Shown: positions 36,201 to 50,000 of the stretch, piece by piece | Layout of the letters: each line of letters starts with the position of its first letter | How positions within the stretch are numbered: the stretch's first letter is position 1 | NCBI GenBank assembly: GCA_004026145.2 | Contig: CP034977.1 | Location: 95,043-159,042, forward strand | Source of the DNA: Takifugu bimaculatus | Lineage: Eukaryota; Chordata; Actinopteri; Tetraodontiformes; Tetraodontidae | Reading direction: 5' to 3' | DNA: 64,000 nt | Notes under the pieces: generated by a model | Told to the model about the DNA's origin: nothing | Databases searched by the model: none | What the model saw: only the letters and a program-made list of their open reading frames with translations | Program-made: the position numbers and the translations under genes

Positions 36201-39200
36201 TGCTGCCTTCAGCCATGAATAATTCACCACTAGACCCGATTTGAGAAGTTGGGAAGAATGCAGACTTTGTTGGAAACGGTCGTAATTGAATTAAAACAGG
36301 ATGAAGCAGTCTGTTCAGATGCTACGAGAGAAGCTAATTAGCCCGTCATTGCTGGTCAGTGCGCTAACAAGCGCGCATCATATAAAAAGAAGCGTTCATG
36401 ATTAAAATTTTGAAACGCCTGCATCGGGGCAGCCTTTTGAGGTTGTTATCCAGAGGGCAGCGTGATAATAACACTTCAAAACAACAAGGTTTTGATTCAA
36501 AGACCGCAGGTTATTGATGATTTACTCACAGAAGCTGGAAGAGACACCAGGCAGCTTCATTAGTGTAACAACAGTCCAACTGCTCACAGCTCCTCTGCTG
36601 CTGGCCAGAGTGCAGACGGACGCACGGACGCCAACAGAGGGAGCCCAATCGCTGTCTGCCCCCCAACGGCATGAATGAAAAGCAAATGAGCGGTAAAAGT
36701 CTGTGCCTCGGCTTCTTTGCGTGACTCACAGACGCCAGGAAGAATTTGCTGTCTGTCCTTGATGAAGAACACGTGGCTTGACCCCGTCCCTGAAGATGGG
36801 GGGGGGGGCTGATACATCTGCAGTTTGTCTCGTTTTCAAGGTGTGTTGGTGTCCAGGGCCTCCTTCAGGGTTCTATAGAGCTGTAGGAACCTGTCAGCAG
36901 GATTGCCTCGGGTCTCGAGGGGCACGGCTGCCCTTTTTCTGTTACCCCCCCCCCCCGTAACTGTTGCAGCAAGTTGCCGTCACGCTCTGCTGATATCCTA
37001 CATATACCTACCTATAGTAATAAAGTGTCACAGTTCTCCAAGGAGTGATGAATTTGAGGAGGAGGCCACTTAAATATGTAGGAGATGAAGCGTTTTCGGA
37101 CGTTTCCGGCTAAATCCTCGGCAACGTTTCCCCACCAATAACCAGACGTGACTGGTGGATTTAATATGTTTCATTGGATTCCGGTATTTACAATAGATTC
37201 CCCCAGTAATGAGTCGCTGAGGCTCACCCAGGTTTGCTCTTCAATTCCCGACAGCGCAGTCGTTTCAGTTTGAAGAGCTCCGAACTATTACTTCAATAAA
37301 TATTTGATGAAAAAGGTAGTTTTATCGATTCAAATGCGGAGACAAATGCGAATGTGTTCATTAGGCCGCCTGCCAGCGCCGGCCAGGAATATTCTTTGTT
37401 TACAGTGGAGGGCCGCACACGTGGGGGGGGGGATGCATGAATATGGAGCAGGTAGCCTTCACGCATCTGCACCAACTGTATGTGCACGCGCGCACGTTTG
37501 CAGACGTGCATGCACGACACCGGAGGCTCTCACTGTAGTCGGTTACGGTTTTCCTAAAATCTCTTGCTGTTCGCTGCCAGACTGAAGCAGCAGCTCTTGG
37601 GAGGGGAGGAGCACGAGGACGCGAGCGTGCACTTTTGTGCCTGTGTGGCCGCTCTGCACCAGGAAAACGTGCGCTGCCCTACAGCGTTTGGTACAAAGCT
37701 CCTGCTCCTATTATGCATGCTGGCAGCACTGGGAGAGATGAGGTCAGGGTCTTCTAATCAAAACAGGCCTTTTAGCATAGAGAATGTCTCGTTTCCACTC
37801 ATTGTTTTCCCCCATTGGAGTCGACCCGTTCGATTCCCATTCAACGCCCTTCTCGTCCTTGAGTTCCTTGTTTTTCGCCGTTTTGATGAACCGTCAACGT
37901 TTGCGTGAGCAGAGGACAAAATGCAGCAGAGGAATTCAAGGAGCCAAAGCTGGTTCGTTAAGACGGCTATTTGTTACCTGCAGGACGTGGGCAGTTGCTC
38001 AGGTGATGCTTTTGGAGAACTGGAGCTCCAGACCCCCCCCAGCTGCCTTTAAATCAGCTGTGCGCTGTGTCACCAGACAGCATGGCCGCTGTTATCTGTG
38101 GCTGGGAGGGGAAAAACTGGTTCACTTTCTCATTCAGCCTCATTCCGATAGAGATGGACTGTGGCCAAAAGTCCCCCCCACCTCCACCGGTGAGACATGG
38201 ACAGTAGAGAAAGGTCAGCAGCGGAGAGAAGAGCGGGAGGCAGAAATGCTGCTTACATGACACAAGCAATTTTTCAGCTGTAAGTGGATTTTAACCTTTT
38301 CCCGTCGTGGGCGGGGGTGAACTTTGATTCTTTTTTGTAATTCCTCAGGAAAGGAGAGACTTTGAAATCGAGTTTGGACCTCAGTCTGAAAGTTTCCCTC
38401 ACTGGTTCTTCAAAAGTGCTCGATAAACAAAATGAAATAAGCAGATCCAACCGCCTGTTAGCCGACACTCAAATTAGTGCATCGCAGTTTTGCTTTATGT
38501 ATATTTGGTTACTGCTAGCTAGCTTGAGGGCTTGCAGTTGATTGATGGAGTCATTTGCTTTCCATAGCTGCTTTTTTGTAAATAAATGCATCTAAAAAGT
38601 TCCATTTTTTGTTGCTAACTATTGGTGCTGTCAACTTAAGGCCTGATCATACTTTTATTGTATAAGTCTTAATGCTAATTGTCATGATGTTTGTGTTCAT
38701 TTTGCAGGGTTCTGAGGTCTCCTTCCCTCTGAATACTGACAACTCTTTCCAAGCCACAACTCCTCCGTTTCCCCTCATGGTTGTGTTCTATATCTGCCAT
38801 CGCAGTTTGTAAAAGTATCCCTCACCTTTAGCTCGCAGTCGTGTCCTACATCTTCTCTATAAACGCTTCAATTCGAGACATTAGTCGCCCTAAATGATGC
38901 TCCTCTCACAACAATGAACACACAAACAGGACAGACGGACTTCAGGAGGGTGGCGGGATGGAGGATAATAGCAGCGATGGCAGCCAGCGTAATCAGGCAG
39001 GCAGCAATGTTGCGCACGTGTGACCAGACAGCATCCATCTGGCCGCCCTGCGCGATCGATCCGTCCCACCAACCCGCCTGCTGACGACCACATTCCTTTT
39101 GTGCTCAGGAGTCAACCGCTTCCCGAATGAATCGAAGTTACGTCGTTTTCGCAGATTTCCACCTGTGTCGTCCCGACGACGGCTGGGCTAGCGTTGCCGT

Positions 39201-39410
39201 TGTGATGGCAAAGGAAATATAACTTCCACGAGGGGGGGGGCACGATGCAATTCATCATAACAGTGGTATCAGGCTTGAATCACCGCCGGAGGAGGGACGG
39301 CGGCCGTGCGTGATCGAATAGCGTCCCTCGTGCTCGCGCAAACTTCGATCCGCTCCTTTGAGAATTAATTAGCGGCTGAATGTGCTCGGGCAACATGAAT
39401 ATCGCGCCGC

Positions 39411-39545
39411 TCGTCCTGGATGACGGGATGCTCCATACGGCAGTTGTTCAAGGATCAATTATGAATGTTGTAATTTGTTATTGATGTAATTGATTCATCT
39501 GTCCAATTACAGCGGGGCCGCCCCTTTTCAGCCGCTTTCAGCCCA
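39411..39545. promoter_or_regulatory. ATTA-rich candidate conserved non-coding element
   Basis: Contains TCAATTATGAATG, TTATTGATGTAATTGATTCAT and CCAATTAC in close succession, a density of homeodomain- and PBX-like sites typical of enhancers. Function is inference. Confidence 0.3.
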
Positions 39546-42500
39546 CCTTTATCCTCGGGGGGCAATAGTCTCATTTATATGCCATATCTGTTAACAGCTC
39601 ACAGTAACAGTTTTTACATTTAAAAGGTATCTTTGTTTTACTTTTATACTAGTTGCTTGAGCTTTATTTGATTTAAGGCGGCATCAACAGTTGTTTGTTG
39701 GTTAATCAGGTATTTTAGGTTGTGTTTCGCTACGGCAACATTGCAGGATACTATGGTGACACACGCTTGACGTTAGCTTAAACGGTGCCGCTAAGGCTTG
39801 TTCTGAGTGTGTTTGCTGGGGATGGAACACACACACAACAGCCTTCTCTGTTGCTGAGATCAGCTTCATAATAGCGGGGGCCTCCCAGAGTGTTGGATGG
39901 TGGACCTGCCGGGTGCGTCGCACTTTCATCTCACTTCCTCACGTGTCTGCAGCAACAATTTGTCCCATTCAGACCCATAATTCACCCAAGCAAGACTTCC
40001 TCCACAGCAGATTCCACCATCCGCATGATTTAAACATGCGGTGGGACACAAACAGCCTTCCCACTGATTCATTCCAGTTCATTTCATACGATATGAAATG
40101 CCAGACCGCTGAAATAGTGCAGCCGAAGGCAACAGTACATATATGTTAATAAAGTCATAAATGTCAGGATCAGAAAAGCAAACGTATACCTAGCCCTGAC
40201 TTTTATTAGTTTTTCTCCACGACGGCGAATGTCTGCTTTGTAACTCTTTCAACGGCCAAATCCGGTGACGTTTTTAATCCTGCCAAGATGCTTCGCCTGG
40301 TTTTCCTCCCTCGCGTAAGCTTCTCAATTCTCAACTCACCTTATTGATCACAAATGAGGCAGTAAAAGTCTGGACTCTGGGCCATTCGCCTGTCCCAGCA
40401 TTGCTCATTGATGCTTTGATTCACCCCCCCTTCATCCTCTTCTTGGCATATTGATCAGGAAAGGTCCTGTACTTTCCCACCAGCCTCACGCCGGAAATCG
40501 CTTCTCTTGTTAGAGGGAATATAAGCAGACTGGCAATTTAGCAGGCGCGAGGGGACACTTAAATAGCAATTAATGCCACACTTTTCATTTTAAGTGTGTT
40601 TGTCTGGCTGTGGTAATTGGGTGCGCAAACAGTCGATTTTTGCGTTACAGCCTAAGGAACAAAGAGCCAAACAGCTAGCGGTGATCAGCGCGTTTGACAT
40701 CACTGTGTTTTGCTAGTAAATCCTGTTGGATGGAAAAACAGCTTCATCTTTGTCGCAAAATCTTGATAATCTATTCCCTAAACCCCAGCGGGAGCGAAAT
40801 TTCTTTTTCTAGCTGGTTGCTCAACCGCACACGCAGACTGTCAAGCTAAGAGAGTAATGGCAGCGCTCAGGCTCATGCAAAGGAACAACAAAAAAAGAGC
40901 TGTTGTTTCCCGAGATATTGTATAGTTAGCTAGTGGTTGGCACGGTGATTGTTCCCAGTCACCGGTTGACTACGCTCTTTGTGTACATGAGCTAATGGAA
41001 GCTATGGCTAAAGCTAACTTTATGAATTTAAATAGCCTTGATGCACAGTTCTATATGTGGTAAAACTACTGAATATTGTGTATAAAAAGTTTATATTTGT
41101 GGATTCTTTCGATCCATCAGTCATTGCAGGAAGAAAACAACTGCATGATGGAAAAGTTTCAGCTTTTGCAACAACGAAGGTTTGAAGATTTGTTTTATTT
41201 TAAAATTGAATGTGGACTGTTGCCCAACACCTAAAAAAAGATGAAATCAATTGTTTCTTCACTTAAATATAAAGAGTTACTTCAAGGATTTTCAAGATAT
41301 GAATCACAGAAAACACTGAAATCATGTCACAGTCCACCAGGTTGTACTCTGAGGCTGACAAACATGAACAATATTAAGGAAATACATCAACGACAAGGAC
41401 TGATGGCTGCTGTAGGTGTAAGAAATCTCAATAACACTAAAATAAACCCCACACTCACGAAGCCCCCTCACCCTAAACCAAGCTCCAGAGCCCATTTCAG
41501 CAGCCGTGGAGAGTGATGGAGGGGGTCCTGTCTGTGTTCTGTCAGGTCTTTGATGGAGTCATTTACTGTGAGGGCTATCAGAGATGAAGAGCCACCGTTC
41601 AAAACAGAAGAACACGGCACCGTCCCGGTGGTACGGGGGGATACGGGGGTCTGCAGGCGGTTAGAAAACCATCAAAACTTTCACGTGAAGCAGAATAATG
41701 ACGTAAAGAAACAAATTTAGCGATGGGAAAAAAGCTTTTAGCTGTAATCTGCGCACCAGTTCGCTTTTTAGCCGCGCATGAGAATGCCTCCAATAACCTG
41801 CAGATCTGGTATCCACGGCAACAAACAGTCAGTCTGTGGATCTTTGGAAGAGGCGGTCAAGCAGAGGGATTTTAGGTCTTATTCACAAAAGGGCAACATT
41901 TCTGCTGTGGTTCAACTGTGTTTTTGTGTTTGTTTGGATGCAGGAAAACCTGAGATTTCAGATCTTCTTCGACCAGGAAACCAAACTCAGCCAACTGCCG
42001 CCCTCAGACTTCGGATGCAGATGTTGTCCTGCAGGATCCAGCGTGTGTGAATACAGCGGGCAAACCGTGACGTGTGTGTATTGTGATGAGAGAAGGAGGG
42101 GGCAATGTCGTCACCATAACAACCGATCTTTACTTTTATGCGCAGGAGCTGCTTCATCCTGGAAACGTTCTGGATTGACGGCGCCATTAATCACACATTC
42201 GACCAGGCCACAAGCAAAAAACGGCCCAAAACATTGAAACAAACGCATGTGAAGAAAAACCATGATTAATTTACGCTCCAAAACATCAGTGTTTAAGATT
42301 TAAAGCGGCGCCAATAGATGAACAAATGAAAAACTGTTACAGTTGTGTCAAACCACAATGGTTCGACCCATAAACCCACAGTTAGGAGGGTCCATTTTCG
42401 GTTCCTCTTCCCCACCAGTGAGAGAGCTGCTCTTAATTACCGGTCATGTGACGGTTATTTACATCGCCGCCAAGGCTTCGTCGCCCCGCCACTAGAGCGA

Positions 42501-43911
42501 ACATCTGGCTGCGCTTTTGGACACAGACGCCACGTCCTCCTACGCCGCTGCCAGACTGAACTCTGGGTAATATTTAGATCCGAAGAAGCCGACTCCAGTT
42601 TAACTACACAGGCATCCACGCAGCGCTGGAAACACAACTTAAATACAGCTCAATCTGTTCCCGTCTTATTTGGTGTCTGAGTTCTGCTCTCGCCTCTGCC
42701 TGTTAACCTTTCACACTCCACCAAGTGTGGTAACATTTAACTCCGGTCCTGACAAGGCCATGGCCGGTTTAAGGATTTTTCCACTTTATCTGCATGAGTG
42801 CCGCGCAAACTATCCCCCAACTAGTAAAGGTCATGTCAAAACTGTATTTTTAAGCCTTAAGAAATGTCACTTTTGCAAATTGCACTCCAGTTTATTTCTG
42901 CGTGGGTTGTTTGGACCTTTGCTGTCTCATCCAAGAAATAATCGATTTTAATTTGACTGCAGAGATTTTTTCTGTTTGTAGCTGCAGCCTATTCGTTAAT
43001 GTGCTATGAGCTCTGTTACTAAGACTCATGGCAGGAGATTGACAATGAAACACAATTTCTCTAACTTGTTCAGCCTGCTGGTGTCAGAGATTAATATAAA
43101 GTGGGTAGTTTTTATTTATCTTTTACAACGGCAGCCTTTTCCTACATTAAATGTACCAAAATGTGTATAATAAGGCATGTTATTATGGCCGTGGAGCACC
43201 TGTGTGATCAATGGCCACCTTCCATCATCCCTTCGCCTTCCTCTGTAATCAGCGGTGTGATGTCATCAGAGGTGACTGGACCAGACCGGTTCCACGTGTC
43301 CTTTGATGACGGGGCGGTCACGAGGTCTTCCTCCCAGCGGTGGGTCCCTCTTTCAGCATGAAGGACTCGGATCTCCACTCTGGCTCTTCTAAGCCTTTCG
43401 AATAGGAAACACATTCCACAGCTAGCTAGTATATTTTCACATCTGTACATTTACAATAGACCACAAACACACACTACCGGCGACCACCAACCATCATTTA
43501 TTATCTCTCGCCATCGGAAAACAGCCTACAGACATGAAACGAGGTATATTTGGCTTTTCCCTCAGTTCAGCGCAGCGATTAGGAGTTGCTAAGTAACTCG
43601 GAGTTCCTTTGACGTGCTCTGTTTACGCCCCTGTTTGCAGAGAGCCCCAGATTAACTGATCATAATACACTGATAATACAAGAGCGTGGACGTGCGTTCT
43701 GCATGTAAACCAGGTTTTCTTCGCCCGAAATTTATTTGCTCTTGCAAATCATCAACAGAGGGTGAAATTACTGCAAAACCCCTGAAGTTAGTCATTTGCA
43801 CATTCCGCAATTGGGTTAATGAAAGCTAGTTAATGGGGAAAAACTTTCCCTCAAGAATGACGTGATTATTGGATTTATGAGTGGCTGCAGGAGGAAGGCG
43901 GCAGCCGAAGA

Positions 43912-43931
43912 GCGCCGCCGCCGCCGCCGCC
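43912..43931. repeat. (CCG)n trinucleotide repeat
   Basis: Six CCG/GCC units without a coding frame around them. Confidence 0.85.
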
Positions 43932-46900
43932 TCAGAGGCGTTTAACCTGGGCGTGTGAGACAGACCCGCCACCTCTGCCTGCTCAGTCTTTTATCACGTT
44001 ATTGCAGCTCTGCCCCGAAGAAACACAACAACAGAATAACGAGGAAAAATACAAAAAACAGCCCCCCAAACATCCGTGTTTGTTTAACACCAGAGCAGAC
44101 AGTGAAATGAGAAGAAACATGAATATTTCTCCAGAGGTTCCAGAAGAAATCAAGCAAAACGGCGCCTTATATTTAATTTGCACGACAGGGATTCTTCTTT
44201 GTTCATGGAGGCTCTAATGGAATTACTAATGTAAGCAGAAAGTAGAATGAATCAGCACAGTCGAGAGGCACCGTGACACTTTTGTTTTTGCTTGTTGGAC
44301 TTGTTTGAAGGGTAATCTTCTTGTTAGTGTAATCCATCTTTCGGAGCAGACACAAATGCCTCTTGTCTGGACCGGCTGGAGAATTAGTGAGGAGGAAGTC
44401 TGAAAGGAATCGCTGGAGCAGAGGAAAATGAGGACTTTTACCCTCTGAGCACATCTGGAGAAGACGTTTTATGTGGAGGACGAAGTAAAACAGGCGTTTG
44501 TTGTGTTGCGGATGTGTGGCGCGTCCACGGACACGGTTGTGCTCACGTACTGGAGTGGGGAAGCGCTTCCGTGTGCAGAGGAAAGGAAGGGAGCTCCTTC
44601 CTGAGCAGATAAAAGGGTTCATCTGAAGTGCTGCGCTTTAATGAGAGCCTGCCAATCAAACAAATGGAATAATTGCTCCGGCTTAATTAAAATGATTCAG
44701 AGCTAATTCTGTGGAGAACACTCTGTGGTTCACTCATTGATTTCCAATGATGTTCAGGCAGCCACATTATTCAAATAAAAACAAATGCATAACTGCAAAT
44801 ATTAATACATCTAACAGAAGGGATAATTTGTCATATACAGAAGCAAATTGAGTCCTCCTAATTGGCTTTACGAAAGAACCATTTTTCCTTCTATATTGCT
44901 TTATTTTTCTGACTTTGTAACAACTTTCGTATTTTTAATGGCATTTTGTAAGGGTTTAATGTCCTGTAACGAATATCTGGTGTTTTCCCCATTAACCTTC
45001 TCGTGTTCTTGCTTCCATTTCCCCTCAGCGTGATTACCTTCACGTGGTTCACCTGTGCTCCATTAGCTCCTCCTCCTCCCTGAGTTCTCCGTTCTGATTG
45101 GACGATTGTGATTTCCTGGGTTTTAGCTTCACTTCTTGCGTCTGTGCTCAGTGGATCTGTTTGTTACCCCCCAGACAAACACTGAGGTGCCTTAACATTT
45201 ACCCCCTCCCCCCAGATGAGAGTCCTCCACCTCTTTAATGTGGTTTGTTGGAGCACCTGTAGTTTCCAGTAAGATGCCAACTGTTACACATCACCAAAGT
45301 CTTCGTTCCCAGGTCAGCACAACTTTAACTTTTCTTCTTGTTCTGAGCGGTCTTGAAGGAAACCCACTTTGGGAGGGGCTCATGACATCAGTTTGATATT
45401 CTGATGGAGCCACTGTTGGCAATGACATAGTAGAATAATCTTTTCCATGTGTGTTATTTCAGCCAAAGCTAATTTGGTTGATCTGGATGATCCCTTCTCA
45501 TGACCCACTTTTCTGTCCTCCAACAACACTGGACACCCCAGTTCCTGAGACAAATAGTGGGATTCTTTTTCCAGTAAAGGATGAATGTGAAAGCTGAATG
45601 TTACATTTTGTTCCTTAGAAATAAGTTGCATCCTTGAAGGACACCCGTGCAAAAAAGAGAGGGAAATCTGACGTTCTCTGACTTCTTACTTGCGCTAGAG
45701 AACACCACCCTTGGAAAAGCACGTTCCTTTTCTCTTCCGCTGGCCCGATTCCATCCGAGATTGTGCTCCAGGCGGTCTTGACAAAGCCAAAAGGAACGGC
45801 TGAAATAGAAATACGCCAGCCGGAGCAAATATTCCTCCTCCATCCTGCTGCGACAGAGAGGTGCGCGGCGGTCTGGTGTGAGGGTCTCCTAAGACGGTGG
45901 GCAAAGAGTCACCTTTGGCAAAGGCTGACGGGAGTAAACAACATGTGGTCGGGGGAGTGGGGGGGGGCAGTCGAAGATTGTGAGGATGAATATAATTCAG
46001 GGATTCAACCGTGTTCTCTAGTCTAGTATATGTCGACCACGCTCAGAACTGCGCTGCAGTGCATTAGGATGTGACCTGTGAATCAAAAGGCTGGATCCAG
46101 CCGGGATATTGACGGCGGGGGTGTTCAGCCTATCGATACAGCCCGTGAGAAGAATGCGCCTCAGCCGCCTCTGCGTCAGAACCGCCAGGTTCTGTCTTTG
46201 CCCTACACGGCGAATTACATTGATGGATGTGTTTTTTTCCAGCAGAAATCAATATGAAGATAACAAAATACTCCAGAAATCATTTGCTTGGCTGCGTAAC
46301 CTCAGGTTGGGATTGTGATGAAGCCTATTTAAAGTAGATTGCGACCATCAGGATACGTTTGTGATGAATCCAACATCTGATCTGACTCATTCTTCGCAGG
46401 ATGATGATGCCAATCCACCATTACTGATTTCCAGTTATGAAGCCCCGCCCACAGGTGTATCACCTGAAATATGAGTTATTTAAATAAATGATAAAAACCC
46501 AAAGAACATAAATTTGCTAGAGTCAGACGAGAGCCATCAGACATTACAGATCATCAACCTGCAAAAAGCTGGGAATCAATGGAAATCTGCTCTATTATAA
46601 TAGATCATCAGAGACACAGCGGACTCTTGTCATCTTCGGCTTAGCAACTTTTCTAAAACTCTTGATCTGAGCTCTTGTGGGTGATGAAAGAGCTATTTAC
46701 GGATACAGGCTGTGTGTTTTAATTCCAGCTCTGTGACGTGCTTAATCGGGATTACACTCGCTACCAAACAATGCGGGGGGACAGATGATAGCTCGCCGTC
46801 TGGAGTCTCTAACGAGTGTGAACCCGTGCTCAGCTGAGGACGGGGCTGCTGCAGAGGATTCTGGGAGGCTGTTGATGAAATCCCGCCCGAGCAGCGCTGT

Positions 46901-47000
46901 GCTTTATTACTGCATGTTTCATTACATTACACATGATTAAAAGGAGCGCGGGGCTGAGCACACGTCCCACCTGTGCGTGCACCGTCGTGCGCTTTCATCA

Positions 47001-50000
47001 CACGCATGCTTCTGTGCACCCTGGCAGAGATCCAAACTGTCTGTCAGGTCAGGGTGTGAGATGGAAGACGGGGTAGGAAGCAGGGAGGGGGTGGATTTAT
47101 TAGTTACAATTACCATCAAGCTATTGTACAAGACTCCTGTGGACAATATTGGTGGGATTACTGAGCAGGAGAGGCAGTCCAGTTTCATTAAAAAGGCCTT
47201 GTTGGTGGTGGAGGGAGACAAAGGCTACATCCAGGCAGGGTCACCCTCTCTGAGCGCTCTCTCTGGAGGGAGGGAGGTGCAGAGTGTGAGCCCTGCAGCC
47301 TCTCTGGGCTTTATTAATTTATGCATTTATCTTTTGCACGTGTCCTGTGCAGACATGGGAACCCACTCGTGAAAGCATATGAATATGCATGCAAGCTAAC
47401 TGATGTGTTTTAAAATTGTGTGTGTGAAGTGCCCCATTTCACATGTCTGAGCATGTCATTCTGTGCTTTAGGAGCTCCTTTCCTCCCCTAATTTGTCCCT
47501 TTATTTACCTTATTTTTTTCTTGTATTTCTCTTTGCCTTCTTTTGTTTAAAGGCAGGGGCTAATTTTGCTAGCATTGATCCAATTCTATTTATAGGGGCC
47601 TTTGTTGCTGCTCAGTTTGTGGCTCCTTGCTTCTTCCAATTAAGCTCTAAGCAAATGTGATTATGAGGAATAAATGCAAACGTTCAGCTTCACTAGAGGG
47701 CGGAACATCAGTTTACTTCAGGCTAGGCTTTCAGGAGAGGCTAAAATATTAGCAAATGTGGCTAATTTTAAGGGATATGCTTTTTAATTTTGAGGGTTTT
47801 GTGTGAAGCATTACAGGCTGTACGAGGCTGTCCCCGAAAATACGACAGCCATGAAATGGTTTTAATTAGGCTAGCCAACAACCCATTAGTCTCCCAACAC
47901 ACCCGGTAGCAACAATCAACGGTCACCTTTACAGCACTTTAACCTTAAGAAAGACAGATTCCATTTAGGCTATTTTCTGCTCGTCCAAAGAGTCCAAAAA
48001 CCTCCTCTTTAGTAGCATCCAAGATGAACATAGTTAAATCAGAGACATTCATATGAAGGTCAGGTTGCTACTGACATTTGGGAGAGACAGCTGCCAATTT
48101 TCGTACAAAGGTCACATCGTCTGATCACCTCATCTCGTCTCGGATCGCTCCAGTAATGATCAGAAGCCTCAAAACTCTTCGTTTATTTGGCCTTCTGAAA
48201 TGCTGCTTGACCTGGAAATCACACAAATTACCTTCTAATGTCAGGTATCCGTCCTGTGATTGTTCCATCGGCGCTGCCAGGATAACATTATGGGATGAAG
48301 AGCTCATTGCAGCCACCCGGACGATTCAAGACATATTTCACGGGTGTGACAGTGATTCAGGACTGAACTTTGGGACGTTTGACTTCAGGGTCCCACAGCA
48401 GCCATCAATCAGAAAAGGATGCAGCCAATTGACTGATGGATTGTGGGTTTTGCCTGCCTCTGCATAGCACGTCGACTCTAACGCCAAGCTTCTTTTGCCC
48501 TTTTATTGGTGCAAAATTAAACTCAGCATGTGTGCACATGACAGAAAGATAGATAATGATTGAATACAGATTAGACACATAAATTTCCCTTCCTCGCTGG
48601 TTCCCAGGGTTTTTATTGCATGTTAATTTAAAAAAAACAACAGTTCAGCCCTGGAAAATAACACCTACAAACACAAATATGATGTTTTCTGATCTCTGGC
48701 CCCTTTTGTCGCAGCGGGAAATTATTACGAAAAACAAGTAGGAACTCTCGGGATCTCGCTAACAGCGCAGTGTTATTGAAATCATCCGACCCCTTGTTCA
48801 GAACGACAGTATTAATTTAATTTAAGCGAGCTTGCCTTTGACCTTGACCCTCTCTGACATGGTTAGCCTCCCCTGCACCTCCCATCCATCAACCTATTTT
48901 TATTTTCATTGCCTAGCCTTCACGTAAACAGAGCAGGTTTGTTTGGTTCGATCTGCAGCCGGAGAACTAAAATCTCTGTAAACAGCGCTTCAGTCAGGAC
49001 ACGCACCTCTTTGTTCCGGCTGACCAGTGGTATCGATTACATAATGCTTTGTTTACTCTGATGCCCTCCCCTCTCTCGGTTATCATTATGAGCACGACGG
49101 TGCGCATTCTCGCCGCCCGCTGCGCCGGAGAAAAGCCTCCGAGTGCAGTTATGATGGGGAGCAGTGGCAGCGGCTGCCACGATGGGCTTTTACACTACAA
49201 TTCAAAGCTTTGAGACTTGATTCCTGCTTTTTATCACCATAGTGAAGTGTGAAATACAGTCCAAAGGACTCGATTATATCAGTTATATACAGAGGGCAGC
49301 CTTTCATTTACCAGCAGAGCCGCCTGCTCGGGGTTATAACACCCACTCAGAAACTACAGTCAACCCAACTCACATTCATTTCCCTCGTGTAATTGATATT
49401 AATTACTTGTCAGCTGCCATGGATTCAATTCTGCATGCCTGACAGCTCTGTGGACTTTGGAACCTTTTCTGGCCGAACCGAGTGACTGTTCATTATGTTT
49501 CCAACACTTTTGAAGACGATGATTAATGCCACTTACTGTTTAGTTTACTAGATAAAACTATTCTGCTCTAGAAGTGGGAGTATCAATATTCCAGGGTCTT
49601 TTTGATGGTCGTAGCTTCACAACTGCACGCGAAAGATTGTTTCTTAACAATTATAGTCTTAAAGTTCAAACTAGCATTAGTGCTGTGATTAACCAGCAGA
49701 CGGCTACGGTCGTGGGAACAAATGTTGTGTTTGCATTATGAAGAAATATTTTCAACAATTCCTATACAAGGAATTAAAAAGCAAAGCCCTTCCATGAATA
49801 ACTCTAATCTGGGGGTTCTTATTGGACCTGTTTAGGAACCAAAGCAACTCTCTGAACCAATATGCGTGTTGGAAAAACCCAGGACAGCTTTATTTATCTA
49901 TTTTTAAAGAAAGATCAAAAAGCAAATGATGAAATGATGTCTTCCAGGAGGTTCCTCGGCCTCGCTTCAGGCAAAGACGCCACATTAAACACGGAGCATC

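Larger units (their letters stand above)
36001..47000. other. Gene-free interval 2
   Basis: No supported gene. Several C/G homopolymers lie near 36800, 36949, 37423, 39230 and 45960. A CCG trinucleotide tract lies at about 43912-43931. The segment 39411-39545 is rich in ATTA-type sites. Open frames up to 139 codons (44203-44622, minus) have no recognisable motif. Confidence 0.6.

Noticed and set aside
44203..44622. 139-codon minus-strand open frame
   Set aside because: No recognisable domain and no flanking splice signals; likely chance.
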